64,000 nucleotides of DNA from Streptomyces filamentosus (GTDB lineage: Bacteria > Actinomycetota > Actinomycetes > Streptomycetales > Streptomycetaceae), in assembly GCF_014654895.1 (NCBI RefSeq), contig NZ_BNBE01000004.1, positions 806,001 to 870,000 of the forward strand, written 5' to 3'. Positions 39,427 to 48,124 of this stretch are shown here, in pieces. Each line of letters begins with the position of its first letter. Position 1 is the stretch's first letter. Position numbers and translations under genes: made by a program. Under the pieces are notes generated by a model. That model did not search any database, was not told the origin of the DNA, and worked only from the letters and a program-made list of their open reading frames with translations.

Positions 39427-41229
39427 TCACCCCCCGGCGGCCTCCTCCGGCGCCTTCCGGGCGTGGAGGGCGTGCGCGCCCAGGGCGAGCGGGGCACTGC
39501 CGGCGAGGACGAGGCCGCACTCCCCGAACACCCGGGCGTAGTGGTCGGCGGTGCGCTCCCGGCCCCCGGTGTTGCACAGCATGTGGAGGTCCCACGCGGT
39601 GGCGAGGGAGGGGCTGTCGTCGGCCGGCAGGAGGCGTTCGACGACGAGGAGGTCCGCGTCTGCGGGCATGGCGTCGGCGCAGTGCCGCAGGATGGTCCGG
39701 CAGCGGTCGTCGTCCCAGTCGTGCAGGACGCGGGAGAGGACGTAGACGTCGGCCCCCTGCGGCACGTCCGCGAAGTCGCCCGGCCGGCAGGAGCACCGGT
39801 CGCCGACGCCGAGGGCGGTCAGCCGGGCCCGGGCCGCCGGCAGGACCTGGGGGCGTTCGAGGAGGACGCCGCGCAGGGCGGGGTGGGCGGTCAGGACGCG
39901 GCCGAGGAGCTCCCCGGTGCCGCCCGCGACGTCCACGACGGTGCGGGGGCGGCCGGGGGCGGTGGCGGCGGCGGTGAGCACCGGGTGGCCGGGGAGCGGG
40001 TCGAAGAGGGGGGCGCTCGACGCCATGGACCGGTCGAAGAGCGCGGCGAGTCCGGGATCGCGGGCGAAGTGGTCGAAGTGGTTCTCGCCGTGGAGGCGGT
40101 CGAAGCCGGGCTCCCCGCTGCGCACGGCGTGGGCCAGGTGGGCGAAGGACGCGTAGAAGGGTCCGCCGTACATCAGCGCCAGGGGCCGCATCGAGGCCGG
40201 GGCCGCGTCGTCCAGGAGCGCGCCGGTGTCGGTGAGGCGGTAGCCGTCCGGGCCCCGGGAGACCACGCCCAGCCCGGCGAGGTACCGCAGCAGGACGGCG
40301 AGGCCCCGCGGGTGGGCGCCGACGGCCCCGGCGAGTTCCGGGACCCGCTTCCCGGCGTGCCGGTCCATGGCCTCCGGGAGGCGGAGCTCCGCGCACGCCG
40401 CCAGGGCCTGGGTGGTCCAGGCTCCGGTCAGCAGCCGCAGGAGCGTTTCCGCCGGGCGCGCGGCGTCGGACTGCCGGGGGACGTCGGGCCGGCGAGGGGC
40501 GTCGGGCTGCCGCGGGTACCGTGCTGCCGGGGTTCCGGCGAGGTGCTCGGCCAGTACGTCGCGGTGGTCGCCGCCCGCGTACAACTCCACCCGCCGGTAA
40601 GGGGTCTTGGTGCCCTCGGGCGCGGTGAGGTAGAAGACGGTGCCGTCCTCGTGCGGGTTGTAGCCGCCGCCGTCCGGGGCAGCGCCGTGCCGGGCGAAGC
40701 TCGCGAGCAGTCCCCGCAGCACCAGCGGGTCGGGGTGCTCGACGTCGAAGGCGAGGTGCGCCTCGCGGTCCGCGCCGCGCTCGTCGGCGGCGATCCGGGA
40801 GAGTCCGGAGCCGGGCGGCACGCTCAGCGCGAACACCTCGACCGTGCGGCGCTCCTCGGCGGGCCCGCGCACCTCGGGGCGGAGGATCCTCACCTCGAGA
40901 TCGCCGGGGTGGTGGCCGTGGCGCGCGGCGAGACGGTCGCGGACGACGACGCTGGGCCGCGCGGGCCCGTCGGCGGGCAGGCCGCACGCCGCCAGCTCCG
41001 CCCGCAGCGCGCGCTCGTCGGGCGGGAACACCAGGACGGCGGCGTGCGCGAAGCGGCACCGGTCCGTGAGGGCCCGCAGTTCGGGGCCGTCGAGGCCGGG
41101 CAGCACGCGCGAGAGGAGCACCGGGGTGTCCTGCTCGCGGACGAAGCGGGCCGCCGCGTCCAGCCGGTCCCGGTCGGCCGGCGCGGGCGTGCTTCTTCCG
41201 GGCAGCGCGAAGGAAGGTTCGGAGTGCAT
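39427..41229 (-). CDS. SAM O-methyltransferase with unknown N-terminal domain
   Basis: A 600-residue fusion. The C-terminal 335 residues are a plant-type/antibiotic O-methyltransferase: a dimerisation winged helix ('ELAGAVGAHPRGLAVLLRYLAG'), the SAM motif 'VVDVAGGTGELLGRVL', and the catalytic region 'VLHDWDDDRC'. The first 245 residues are not recognised; they contain 'AFDVEHPDPLVLRGLLASF' and 'YNPHEDGTVFYLTAPEG'. The gene lies 55 bases after a PobA-like monooxygenase gene on the same strand. The pair looks like tailoring enzymes for a phenolic or phenazine-like metabolite, but no scaffold synthase is nearby. Confidence 0.83.
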   Translation of the reverse strand: MHSEPSFALPGRSTPAPADRDRLDAAARFVREQDTPVLLSRVLPGLDGPELRALTDRCRFAHAAVLVFPPDERALRAELAACGLPADGPARPSVVVRDRLAARHGHHPGDLEVRILRPEVRGPAEERRTVEVFALSVPPGSGLSRIAADERGADREAHLAFDVEHPDPLVLRGLLASFARHGAAPDGGGYNPHEDGTVFYLTAPEGTKTPYRRVELYAGGDHRDVLAEHLAGTPAARYPRQPDAPRRPDVPRQSDAARPAETLLRLLTGAWTTQALAACAELRLPEAMDRHAGKRVPELAGAVGAHPRGLAVLLRYLAGLGVVSRGPDGYRLTDTGALLDDAAPASMRPLALMYGGPFYASFAHLAHAVRSGEPGFDRLHGENHFDHFARDPGLAALFDRSMASSAPLFDPLPGHPVLTAAATAPGRPRTVVDVAGGTGELLGRVLTAHPALRGVLLERPQVLPAARARLTALGVGDRCSCRPGDFADVPQGADVYVLSRVLHDWDDDRCRTILRHCADAMPADADLLVVERLLPADDSPSLATAWDLHMLCNTGGRERTADHYARVFGECGLVLAGSAPLALGAHALHARKAPEEAAGG

Positions 41230-41284
41230 GACCTGTCCAGGGAGAGGGTGAAGGAGCTTGGCGAGGAGGGGGAGCGAGGGGTGG

Positions 41285-42595
41285 TCAGATGCCGGTGTAG
41301 TTCTCGGCGAACCAGTTCTGCCGGGCGGCCGAGTGCCGCAGCGAGGCGATGCGGGAGCGGCGCAGGCGCTCCTGGAAGAGGTCCTCGGCCCCGGCGGCCG
41401 GGAAGCCGGAAGCGCCCGGCGGGTCCGAGGGGTCCGAGACGTCCGAGGGCTCCGAAGAGCGGTGATCCGCAGGGTGGTTCGGGGGGTCCGAGGGGTCGGC
41501 GGTGCCGTGCAGCAGTCGGATCATCCAGTGGGAGAACTCCTGCGCGCGCCAGATGTGGTCCAGGCACCGCTCGGAGTAGCGGTCGAGTCCGCCGGGGTCG
41601 CCGTGGACCAGGGCGTCGGCGAGGGCGCCGGCGAGGATCTCCGCCTCCAGCACGGCGAGGTTCGCGCCCTTCGCGGCGGACGGGCTGATCAGCGCGGCGG
41701 CGTCGCCGGCCAGGAACAGGGCGCCGTGGCGCAGCGGTTCGAGCACGTCGGAGACGAGGGGGACGACGGCGCGCTGGACGATCCGGCCGCGCCGCAGGGG
41801 TCCGTACGCGGGGGCGCGCATGCGCAGGTCGAGCTCGTCCCAGACGCGGTCCTCGCTCCAGTCGCCGGCGCGGGTGCCGCGCGCGCACTGGAGGTAGTAG
41901 CGGGTGATGTCGGCGGAGCGGGCCATGTGCCCGGCGAAGCCGCGCGAATGGACGGCGTACCCGACGGCGTCCAGGCTCGGCGGCGCCTCGGCGAGCAGGC
42001 CGAGCCAGGACACTCCGTGGTCGCGGTGGTGGCGGCGGACCGCGCCGGGCGGGAGGGAGCGCCGTCCGGCGCCGTGGCGGCCGTCGCAGGCGGCGACGTA
42101 CCGGGCCCGCCAGCGTCCGGGGCGCCCGTCCCCGTCCCGCACGGCCACCTCGGGCGCCGGTCCGTCCGCGCCGGACACGGTGACGGCCTCGGTGTCGAAG
42201 CGGACGCGCCCGCCCGCGCCGAGGAAGTGGGCCAGCAGGTCGGTGACCAGTTCGTGCTGGGGGTAGACGGTGTGGGGTTCGCCGGTGCCGAGCCGCCGGT
42301 AGTCCAGGCGGAAGCGGCCGTCCTCGGTGCGGAACTCGCAGACGCCGTGCTCCCGGCCCCGGCGGCTCAGCCCCTCGTCCAGGCCGTGGCGCCGCAGGAT
42401 CCGCACGGTGTTCGGGGCGAGGAAGCCGGCCCGGGCGCGGTTCTGCACGGCGTCGCGTCCGGCGCGTTCGAGGACGACGCAGTCGACGCCCCGGCGGAGC
42501 AGGAGGTTCCCCAGCACGAGGCCGGCCGGGCCCGCTCCGATGATGACCACATCAGCCGATCCACACTCCGTCCGAAAGTCATTACTCTCTGTCAC
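41285..42595 (-). CDS. PobA-like FAD-dependent aromatic monooxygenase
   Basis: A 436-residue class A flavin monooxygenase. It has GxGxxG 'VIIGAGPAGLVLGNLLLRRG', the DG motif near 'VAACDGRHGAG' and the GD motif 'FLAGDAAALISPSAAKGAN', as in 4-hydroxybenzoate 3-monooxygenase. A Ser/Asp/Pro-rich insert (about 360-392, with repeated PSDP) interrupts the C-terminal part and is unusual. The GTG start lacks a ribosome site, and TATGAT lies 8 bases upstream, so translation may be leaderless. It leads a two-gene unit with the methyltransferase. Confidence 0.88.
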   Translation of the reverse strand: MTESNDFRTECGSADVVIIGAGPAGLVLGNLLLRRGVDCVVLERAGRDAVQNRARAGFLAPNTVRILRRHGLDEGLSRRGREHGVCEFRTEDGRFRLDYRRLGTGEPHTVYPQHELVTDLLAHFLGAGGRVRFDTEAVTVSGADGPAPEVAVRDGDGRPGRWRARYVAACDGRHGAGRRSLPPGAVRRHHRDHGVSWLGLLAEAPPSLDAVGYAVHSRGFAGHMARSADITRYYLQCARGTRAGDWSEDRVWDELDLRMRAPAYGPLRRGRIVQRAVVPLVSDVLEPLRHGALFLAGDAAALISPSAAKGANLAVLEAEILAGALADALVHGDPGGLDRYSERCLDHIWRAQEFSHWMIRLLHGTADPSDPPNHPADHRSSEPSDVSDPSDPPGASGFPAAGAEDLFQERLRRSRIASLRHSAARQNWFAENYTGI

Positions 42596-42603
42596 AGAAG
42601 TGG

Positions 42604-42609
42604 ATCATA
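42604..42609 (-). promoter_or_regulatory. -10 box of a probably leaderless transcript
   Basis: TATGAT on the minus strand ends 8 bases before the GTG at 42595, where transcription would start on or near the start codon. No clear -35 box was seen. Confidence 0.45.
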
Positions 42610-42877
42610 GGCAGGGGGAACCACACGGACGGACCAAGATCACCCGAATGCACCCATGAAAGGGAAAAGGATTCTCCTGGAGAAAACCGCCCGGCCCCGT
42701 CCACTCGCCCCGGCCCCGCCCCCGTGTCACCTCGCCCGCCTCCTCTCCGTCGCACCCCTGGACCACCGTCCGGGACGGGCGAAGGGGCCGGGCCGTGACC
42801 GGAACAGGGACGAGCGGCAGCGGCGGCGTCCGTGGCGGGGCGGCCTCGCGGTGCTCGAACGCTTCCGCGCGGCGGTC
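42610..42877. other. Intergenic region without gene
   Basis: About 270 GC-rich bases between the monooxygenase start and the opcA end. No gene, repeat or strong hairpin was recognised. Confidence 0.4.
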
Positions 42878-43792
42878 CTAGACGGCGCGGCCCTCCAGGG
42901 CCGCCGCGTAGGCGTCGTCGGGGTCGAGGTGGCGGAGTTCCTCGGCGATCAGTTCGGCGGTCGTGCGTACCTTGAGCGCCATGACGCGGCCGGGCTGGCC
43001 GGGGATGGCGAGGTGGGCCACCGGGCCCTCGGGGCGGTCGATCCGGATCTCCCCCGCCGGGGTGCCCATCCGGACGGCGGTGACGACCGGGCCCTCCGAG
43101 ACGATCCGCTCCACCGGGACGCCGAGCCGGAGTTCGAACCAGCGGGCCAGCAACTCGGCGCTGGGGTTGGCCTCCTCCGCCTCCACGGCGGCCGAGACGA
43201 CGTCCGTCCCGGCCTGGTCGAGGGCGGCGGCCAGCATGGAACGCCAGGGGGTGAGCCGGGTCCAGGCGAGGTCGGTGTCGCCCGGGGCGTACGAGGCGGC
43301 CCGGGCGGCCAGCGCGCCGAGCGGGTCCTCGACCGCGTACGTGTCGGTGATCCGCCGCTGGGCGAGGGCGCCGAGCGGGTCCTTGGAGGGGACGGCGGGG
43401 GCGTCCACCGGCCACCACACGACCACGGGGGCGTCGGGGAGCAGCAGCGGCAGCACCACCGAGTCGGCGCGGGCGCCGAGTTCGCCGTGGAGGCGGAGCA
43501 GCACCGTCTCGCCGGAGCCCGCGTCGGTGCCGAGGCGGACCTCGGCGTCGAGCCGGGTCACGTGGCGTTCGCGGGGCGACAGCGCCCGGCGGCGGATGAC
43601 CACGAGGGTGCGCGAAGGGTGCTCCTTCGACGCCTCGTTGGCCGCGCGCACGGAGTCGTAGGCGTTCTCCTCGTCGGTGACGATCACCAGGGTGAGGACG
43701 ACACCAACGGCGGGGGTGCCGACGGCCCTCCGCCCTTCCAGGATCGCCTTGTTGATCGCGCTGGAGTTGGTGTCCGTGAGATCGATCTTCAT
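42878..43792 (-). CDS. opcA: Glucose-6-phosphate dehydrogenase assembly protein OpcA
   Basis: A 304-residue OpcA protein. Hallmarks are 'VLTLVIVTDEENAYDSVRAANEAS' (split: LTLVIVTDEENAYDSV), 'DAPVVVWWPVDAP' and 'DLAWTRLTPWRSMLAAALD'. OpcA activates or assembles Zwf in actinobacteria and cyanobacteria and supports NADPH supply. It normally follows zwf. No zwf or tal gene is next to it, so this is an orphan copy. Many Streptomyces have two such loci; I infer that this is the second. Confidence 0.9.
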   Translation of the reverse strand: MKIDLTDTNSSAINKAILEGRRAVGTPAVGVVLTLVIVTDEENAYDSVRAANEASKEHPSRTLVVIRRRALSPRERHVTRLDAEVRLGTDAGSGETVLLRLHGELGARADSVVLPLLLPDAPVVVWWPVDAPAVPSKDPLGALAQRRITDTYAVEDPLGALAARAASYAPGDTDLAWTRLTPWRSMLAAALDQAGTDVVSAAVEAEEANPSAELLARWFELRLGVPVERIVSEGPVVTAVRMGTPAGEIRIDRPEGPVAHLAIPGQPGRVMALKVRTTAELIAEELRHLDPDDAYAAALEGRAV

Positions 43793-43923
43793 GGCCCGGC
43801 ACCCGTCCCTTCCTCTGCGGCGAGCCTAACGCCCCGCACGCGCGCGCGTGCGACTCCCCCCCGGCCCCGGTCCGCCTCCGGTCCGGGAGGCCGGCCGCGG
43901 ACGGGGGCGGGGCGCACGGGGGT

Positions 43924-44517
43924 TCAGTGGGTCTCCGGCTCCTCTGCGCCTTCGGCCCCGGTCTCGGCCTCGGCCTCGGCCTCGGTGTGCGGATCGGCCT
44001 CGGCTGCCTTCTCGGCCCGCGCCTGGGCCCGGCGGCCGACCACGGCCGCCGCGGCGACCGCCGAGCCGAGGAAGGCGGCGGCCACCACCCAGGGGCGGTC
44101 CAGGACGTGCCCGGTGGCGTGGTCCAGGGAGTAGCGGCCGGCGCCGGTGACGCCGATGGCGGCGGCGGTGAAGCCGAGGAACGCCGGGTACTCGTAGCCG
44201 CCGCCCTGGGCGAAGAAGCCGGCCGGGGCGTGCACGGAGACGGCGCCCGCCATGGCGCCCGCGGCGGCCGCGCCGGCGGCGGGGGTGGCGAGTCCGAGGG
44301 CGAGCAGCACGCCGCCGCCGGCCTCGCCGAGGCCCGCCGCCAGGGCGGACTCGCGGGGCGGGTGGAAGCCCATGGCCTCCATGCCCTGGGCGGTCCCCTC
44401 GATGCCTCCGCCGCCGAACCAGCCGAAGAGCTTCTGGGTGCCGTGCGCGGCGAGGACGGCGCCGGTGCCGACCCTCAGCACGAGCAGCCCGAGGTCGCGT
44501 CGGTTGGGGTGGGCCAT
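43924..44517 (-). CDS. DoxX-family membrane protein
   Basis: A 197-residue four-helix membrane protein with the DoxX start 'LLVLRVGTGAVLAAHGTQKLFGWF' (within 12-35). The C-terminal 40 residues are acidic and low in complexity (repeated EAEAE). DoxX relatives include quinone-linked and redox-associated proteins, mostly uncharacterised. It appears to be a single-gene unit, divergent from the M20 peptidase gene. Confidence 0.85.
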   Translation of the reverse strand: MAHPNRRDLGLLVLRVGTGAVLAAHGTQKLFGWFGGGGIEGTAQGMEAMGFHPPRESALAAGLGEAGGGVLLALGLATPAAGAAAAGAMAGAVSVHAPAGFFAQGGGYEYPAFLGFTAAAIGVTGAGRYSLDHATGHVLDRPWVVAAAFLGSAVAAAAVVGRRAQARAEKAAEADPHTEAEAEAETGAEGAEEPETH

Positions 44518-44707
44518 GACGTTCTCCAGGTGCGGGAGGGGACGCGTACCCCTCCACTGTCGCCGCCCGGCCCCTCCGCCGCCGCCCGGGAGGAAGGTCC
44601 GATACTCCGGAAGGGTCACGTTTTGCGGCGTTTGCCGGGCGTTGCTTGACTGGGGTGGCCGTTGCCGCACCGGCCGTCCGGGGGCGGCCCGAGGGAAGTG
44701 GGTACGC

Positions 44708-46102
44708 ATGACCTCCGAGTCCACCGACACCGCCGCGCTGCGGGAGCGGGTACGGGCACTGATGCCGCGCGCCGAGGAGGACCTGACCGCGCTGGTCGCG
44801 ATGCGGTCCGTGGCCGATCCGCGGCAGTTCCCGCCCGAGGAGTGCGGCAAGGCCGCCGACTTCCTGGTGCGGGCCTTCACCGGGGCGGGACTGCGGGACG
44901 TGCGGCGGGTCACCACCCCGGACGGCACGGACGCGGTGGTCGGGCACGCGCCGGGCCCCGAGGGCGCGCCGACCGTCCTCCTCTACTGCCACTACGACGT
45001 GCAGCCGCCGCTGGACGACGACGCCTGGGAGACCCCGCCGTTCGAGCTGACCGCGCGCGACGGGCGCTGGTACGGGCGGGGCGCGGCCGACTGCAAGGGC
45101 AACATCGCGATGCACCTGACGGCGCTGCGGGCGCTGGGCGGCGCCGAGGGCGCGGAGTTCCCCGTGCACATCAAGTTCGTGGCGGAGGGCTCGGAGGAGC
45201 AGGGCACCGCGGGCCTTGAGCAGCTGGTGCCGCTCCAGCCCGAACTCTTCGAGGCGGAAGCCCTGTTGATCTGCGACACGGGAAACTTCGCGCTCGGCCT
45301 GCCCACGACGACGACCTCGCTGCGCGGGCTGGCCAACGTGGTGGTGACGGTGTCCACCCTCAAGGGCGAGATGCACTCCGGCATGTTCGGCGGGCCCGCG
45401 CCGGACGCGCTGGCGGCGCTCGTGCGGATGCTGGACAGCCTGCGCGACGAGCACGGCAACACCGCGATCCAGGGGCTGCCGGCGGACGGGCTGTGGGACG
45501 GGGTGTCCTATCCGGCCGACCAGTTCCGCGCCGACGCGGGCGTCCTCGACGGGGTGTCGCTGGTCGGCACCGGGTCGGTCGCCGACGAGCTGTGGGCGCG
45601 GCCCGCGGTCACCGTCCTCGGCATCGACTGCCCGCCGGTGGTCGGCTCCTCGGCCGCCGTGCAGGCGAAGGTGCGGGCGCGGGTCAGCCTGCGGGTGCCG
45701 CCCGGCATGGACGCCGAGGAGGCCCGGAAGGCACTCACCGACCACCTGGTGGCGGTCGCGCCCTGGGGCGCCCGGGTCGAGGTGGAGGCGGAGAGCGCCG
45801 GGCAGCCCTTCCGGGCCCGCACCGACGGGCCCGCGTACGCGGCGCTGGGGACGGCGCTGAGCGAGGCGTACGGGAAGGCCATGGTGCAGTCGGGGCAGGG
45901 CGGTTCGATCCCGCTGTGCAACGTGCTGGCGGACCGCTTCCCGGACGCGGAGATCGCGCTGATCGGGGTGGAGGAGCCGGGCTGTCTCATCCACGCCCCC
46001 AACGAGAGCGTCGACCCCTCCGAGATCGAGCGGATGGCGCTGGCCGAGGCGCTGTTCCTCGGCTCGTACGCCGAGGCGTTCGCGCGCGCCGCCGGTACGT
46101 GA
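44708..46102 (+). CDS. M20/M25/M40-family metallodipeptidase
   Basis: A 464-residue zinc dipeptidase. Metal site motifs are 'LYCHYDVQPP' (His, Asp), 'YGRGAADCKGN' (Asp), 'FVAEGSEEQGT' (catalytic and metal Glu), 'LICDTGN' (Asp) and 'IHAPNESV' (His). The lid domain lies between. Such enzymes act in the cytosol on dipeptides such as carnosine-like or cysteinyl-glycine substrates. The stop codon falls inside the first unit of a tandem repeat that fills the gap to the next gene. Confidence 0.93.
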   Translation: MTSESTDTAALRERVRALMPRAEEDLTALVAMRSVADPRQFPPEECGKAADFLVRAFTGAGLRDVRRVTTPDGTDAVVGHAPGPEGAPTVLLYCHYDVQPPLDDDAWETPPFELTARDGRWYGRGAADCKGNIAMHLTALRALGGAEGAEFPVHIKFVAEGSEEQGTAGLEQLVPLQPELFEAEALLICDTGNFALGLPTTTTSLRGLANVVVTVSTLKGEMHSGMFGGPAPDALAALVRMLDSLRDEHGNTAIQGLPADGLWDGVSYPADQFRADAGVLDGVSLVGTGSVADELWARPAVTVLGIDCPPVVGSSAAVQAKVRARVSLRVPPGMDAEEARKALTDHLVAVAPWGARVEVEAESAGQPFRARTDGPAYAALGTALSEAYGKAMVQSGQGGSIPLCNVLADRFPDAEIALIGVEEPGCLIHAPNESVDPSEIERMALAEALFLGSYAEAFARAAGT

Positions 46103-46216
46103 CGTTCTCCGGCACCCCCGTGACGTGTTCCCGGACCCGTGAGGCGCGCCCCTCCCCCGTGAGGTGTTGCCGGACCGGTGAGGTGTTCCCGGGCCCGTGA
46201 CGTGTTCCCGAAATTC
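46099..46216. repeat. Six-copy 19-21 bp tandem repeat
   Basis: Units start at 46099, 46120, 46139, 46159, 46178 and 46197. The consensus is GTGACGTGTTCCCGGACCC, with G in place of C at the sixth base in three copies. It begins at the peptidase stop codon and ends 18 bases before the HdeD start. Confidence 0.85.
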
Positions 46217-46233
46217 GAGAGGAGACGGATCCC

Positions 46234-46860
46234 ATGACGCAGACGCATGACAGGCCGCACGACAGGCCGCACGACGGACGGACCGGGAGCGACCTGCCGC
46301 CGGGGCCGCTGACGATGCTCGCCGGGGCCGCCTGGCAGGCGCTCCTGATCGCCGGGCTGGTGGCCCTCGTCCTCGGTGTGCTGGTGCTGGTGTGGCCGGG
46401 GGCCTCGCTGGTCGCGGCCGGGGTGCTGTTCGGCATCTACCTGCTCTTCAGCGGTGTGATGCAGCTGGTCGCCGCCTTCGGCACGCACGCCAGCACCGGG
46501 CTGCGGGTGATGGCCTTCATCAGCGGCGCCCTGTCGATCCTGCTCGGCCTGTTCTGCTTCCGGGGCGCGACGCAGTCGATCCTGCTGCTCGCGCTGTGGA
46601 TCGGCATCGGCTGGCTCTTCCGGGGCATCACGCAGACGGTGGCGGCGGCCTCGGACCCGGCGATGCCGGCGCGGGGCTGGCAGGTCTTCCTCGGCATCGT
46701 CAGCGCCCTCGCCGGAGTGGTGCTGATCGTGTCGCCGCTGGAGTCGGTCGCGGTGCTGACCCTGCTCGGCGGGATCTGGCTGATCGCGGTCGGCGTGGCC
46801 GAGATCGTGACCGCCTTCATGGTCCGCTCCCGGGCCAGGAACCTTCCGCCCGGCGCCTGA
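46234..46860 (+). CDS. HdeD-family membrane protein (DUF308)
   Basis: A 208-residue protein with a His-rich hydrophilic N-terminus (RPHDRPHDGR) and six transmembrane helices in three repeated pairs, e.g. 'LVLGVLVLVWPGASLVAAGVL' (within 46-66) and 'GGIWLIAVGVAEIVTAFMV'. HdeD is an acid-resistance membrane protein in enterics; its role in Streptomyces is unknown. GAGAGGAGACGGATCCC precedes the ATG. The tandem repeat upstream may carry its control sites. Confidence 0.87.
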   Translation: MTQTHDRPHDRPHDGRTGSDLPPGPLTMLAGAAWQALLIAGLVALVLGVLVLVWPGASLVAAGVLFGIYLLFSGVMQLVAAFGTHASTGLRVMAFISGALSILLGLFCFRGATQSILLLALWIGIGWLFRGITQTVAAASDPAMPARGWQVFLGIVSALAGVVLIVSPLESVAVLTLLGGIWLIAVGVAEIVTAFMVRSRARNLPPGA

Positions 46861-47156
46861 TCCGCCCCACCCGGGCCCGCCCGTCCGGCGCCTGACCCGC
46901 CCCCACCCGGCCCGTCCGGCGCCCGGTCCAGCCCGCCCGGCCCGGCCGGCAACCGATCCGCGCCGCCCGGCCCCGTTCCGCCCGACCCGAGCGGCCGGTC
47001 CGTGCCGTCCGGTCCGTCCCCGTCGGTCCGTCCCGTCCGGTCCGTCGTCCGCCCGTTCTCCGGGCGGGCGGCGGACCTGCTCGTTCCGTGCGCTAGATTT
47101 TGCCGGTCCATGACCGTCGATCGCTCGCGATCACCACTCTCCGGAGCCGGCTTCCC
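46849..47156. other. Low-complexity intergenic region with GC direct repeats
   Basis: CCGGCGCCTGA with a following proline-codon-like tract recurs near 46849, 46886 and, less well, 46917; after it come many GTCCGGTCCG variants. The repeat begins inside the last HdeD codons. A TAGATT -10-like box lies near 47092, upstream of the DUF350 gene. Confidence 0.5.
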
Positions 47157-47579
47157 ATGACCGACATCGTCAACGGCCTCGGCCGCGCCACCGCCTACGG
47201 CGCCCTCGGCGTGGTCCTGCTGATCCTCGGCATCGTCCTGGTGGACGTCCTCACCCCCGGCAAGCTGGGCCGTCAGATATGGGAGGACCGCAACCGCAAC
47301 GCGGCCGTCCTGCTCAGCTCCGCCCTGCTCGGCATCGGCGGGATCGTCTTCACCTCCATCTGGACCACCTACGACAACTTCGGCAAGGGGCTGCTCTCCA
47401 CCGCCGCGTTCGGCCTGCTCGGCCTGGTCATGATGGCCGTCGCCTTCCTCGTGGTGGACCTGGTGACGCCCGGCAAGCTGGGGGCCACGCTGGTCGACCC
47501 GGAGCCGCACCCGGCGGTGTGGGTGACCGCGTCCTGCAACATCGCCGTCTCCGCGATCGTCTCCGCCTCGATCGCCTGA
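47157..47579 (+). CDS. DUF350 membrane protein
   Basis: A 140-residue protein made of two tandem copies of a two-helix unit. Each unit has the motif 'DvlTPGKLG' ('VLVDVLTPGKLG' and 'LVVDLVTPGKLG'), the DUF350 signature. Its function is unknown; some relatives sit beside envelope-stress genes. The ATG at 47157 has CCGGAGCCGG upstream. An in-frame ATG at 47100 would add 19 residues and seems less likely. Confidence 0.85.
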   Translation: MTDIVNGLGRATAYGALGVVLLILGIVLVDVLTPGKLGRQIWEDRNRNAAVLLSSALLGIGGIVFTSIWTTYDNFGKGLLSTAAFGLLGLVMMAVAFLVVDLVTPGKLGATLVDPEPHPAVWVTASCNIAVSAIVSASIA

Positions 47580-47629
47580 CGCCCTCCCTCCTTCTTCCCG
47601 CCGCCCGCTCCGGCCCGGTGCCCGTCCGT

Positions 47630-48124
47630 TCAGGACGGTCCCGGGCCGGCGGTCGTCCCGGCCGGCTCCACCTCCAGGAAGCGGCGCCCGCGCGGCCCCT
47701 TGTAGAGCAGCGCCTCCCAGCCGAGCCGCGCCAGCGCGTCCGCGCAGGCCGTCAGCGCCCCGGGCTCCTCGCGGGCGGCGCCGGAGCCCGGCGGCCCCAG
47801 CCACTCGACCACGACGGTGGCCGGCCGCTCCCCCGCCCTCACCCGGTAACCGGCCGCCGTCCGCTCCCCGTCCGCGCCGACCGCCGACGGGGCGAGCCCC
47901 GCGGCCTCCAGGGCCAGCGCCACCGCCCGTACCGGCTGCCGGAGCTCCCACGGGGCGGGTACGGCCCCGGGGGCGTCGCCCTGGCCGGTCAGCCGCCGGA
48001 TCTGCCGCAGCCCTTCGAGGGCGGAGCGCACCTCTCGGGAGCGCTGCTCGGCGTCGCCCGCGAGCGGCGGCCCGTCCCCCGTCGCCGCCTCGAAGGCGCC
48101 CTTGCCGGCCGGCTCCCCGCTCAC
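47630..48124 (-). CDS. Hypothetical protein coupled to the WGR gene
   Basis: A 164-residue soluble protein, Ala/Gly/Glu-rich, with 'SALEGLRQIRRLTGQG' in the first half and 'TVVVEWLGPPGSG' and 'RLGWEALLYKGPRGRRFLEVEP' in the second. No domain was recognised. The GTG start lies within the stop of the WGR-domain gene, so the two proteins are made together and may work as a pair. Confidence 0.7.
   Translation of the reverse strand: MSGEPAGKGAFEAATGDGPPLAGDAEQRSREVRSALEGLRQIRRLTGQGDAPGAVPAPWELRQPVRAVALALEAAGLAPSAVGADGERTAAGYRVRAGERPATVVVEWLGPPGSGAAREEPGALTACADALARLGWEALLYKGPRGRRFLEVEPAGTTAGPGPS

Noticed and set aside
46099..46216. CRISPR array
   Set aside because: Units are contiguous without unique spacers, only 19-21 bp long, and no cas genes are near.
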